A stretch of 5,628 bases of DNA from CAYVQU01 sp964453155 (lineage in GTDB: Bacteria > Chloroflexota > Anaerolineae > Anaerolineales > UBA11858). The position numbers were made by a program, and so were the translations under genes. Within the stretch, counting starts at the first letter, position 1. Each line of letters opens with the position of its first letter. The stretch spans positions 1 to 5,628 of the forward strand of contig CAYVQU010000265.1 of NCBI GenBank assembly GCA_964453155.1, written 5' to 3'. Below, in pieces: positions 5,565 to 5,628 of the stretch. The notes beneath the pieces are model-generated. The model saw only the letters and a program-made list of their open reading frames with translations. It did no database searches and was not told where the DNA came from.

Positions 5565-5628
5565 GTTGGCTGGTTTGTGTCATCTCAAAAAGTAGCGGTA
5601 GAACAGAAAATTAACGAAAAACATAGGC

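Overview
The window reads as free-living bacterial chromosome of moderate to fairly high GC, with C/G-rich third codon positions in the genes and AT-rich spacers. It holds four complete protein genes, all on the + strand. The spacers are filled with short-motif palindromes (CAAAG-type, ATCTGCGT-type, TTAGTTGGTT-type, GATAGAGA-type). That spacer style, together with a Liv-type solute-binding lipoprotein beside an acyl-CoA ligase and alpha/beta hydrolases, fits a Chloroflexota (Anaerolineae-like) genome. This is an inference from style only; no rRNA or marker gene is present to prove it.

Layout: 1-226 is a leader region with a long CAAAG-type palindrome (116-182). 227-1030 encodes a compact alpha/beta hydrolase with an intact Ser-Asp-His triad. 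1031-1432 is a non-coding spacer packed with a truncated copy of the CAAAG repeat, a nested ATCTGCGT hairpin, a 9-base tandem repeat and a possible extended -10 promoter. 1433-2956 encodes an acyl-CoA synthetase of the adenylate-forming superfamily. Its stop overlaps the start of a second, larger alpha/beta hydrolase (2953-4008) in an ATGA junction. 4009-4222 holds a large TTAGTTGGTT dyad, an orphan Shine-Dalgarno sequence and a second dyad ending just before a real ribosome binding site. 4223-5503 encodes a Liv-type (Peripla_BP_6) solute-binding lipoprotein, followed by a hairpin plus T-run that looks like an intrinsic terminator (5521-5564).

Taken together, the last three genes look like part of a carboxylic-acid or ester utilisation module. 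The lipoprotein would capture a solute outside the membrane, hydrolase 2 would cleave an ester, lactone or related bond, and the ligase would activate the free acid to its CoA thioester. The translational coupling of ligase and hydrolase 2 is seen directly; the substrate and the link to the binding protein are inferred. No permease or ATPase subunit lies in the window, though they could follow downstream.

I found no CRISPR array, tRNA, rRNA, transposase, phage gene or clear new defence system. The most unusual content is in the spacers: several unrelated repeat families, three of them directly abutting gene stop codons, and the structured leader of the binding-protein gene.
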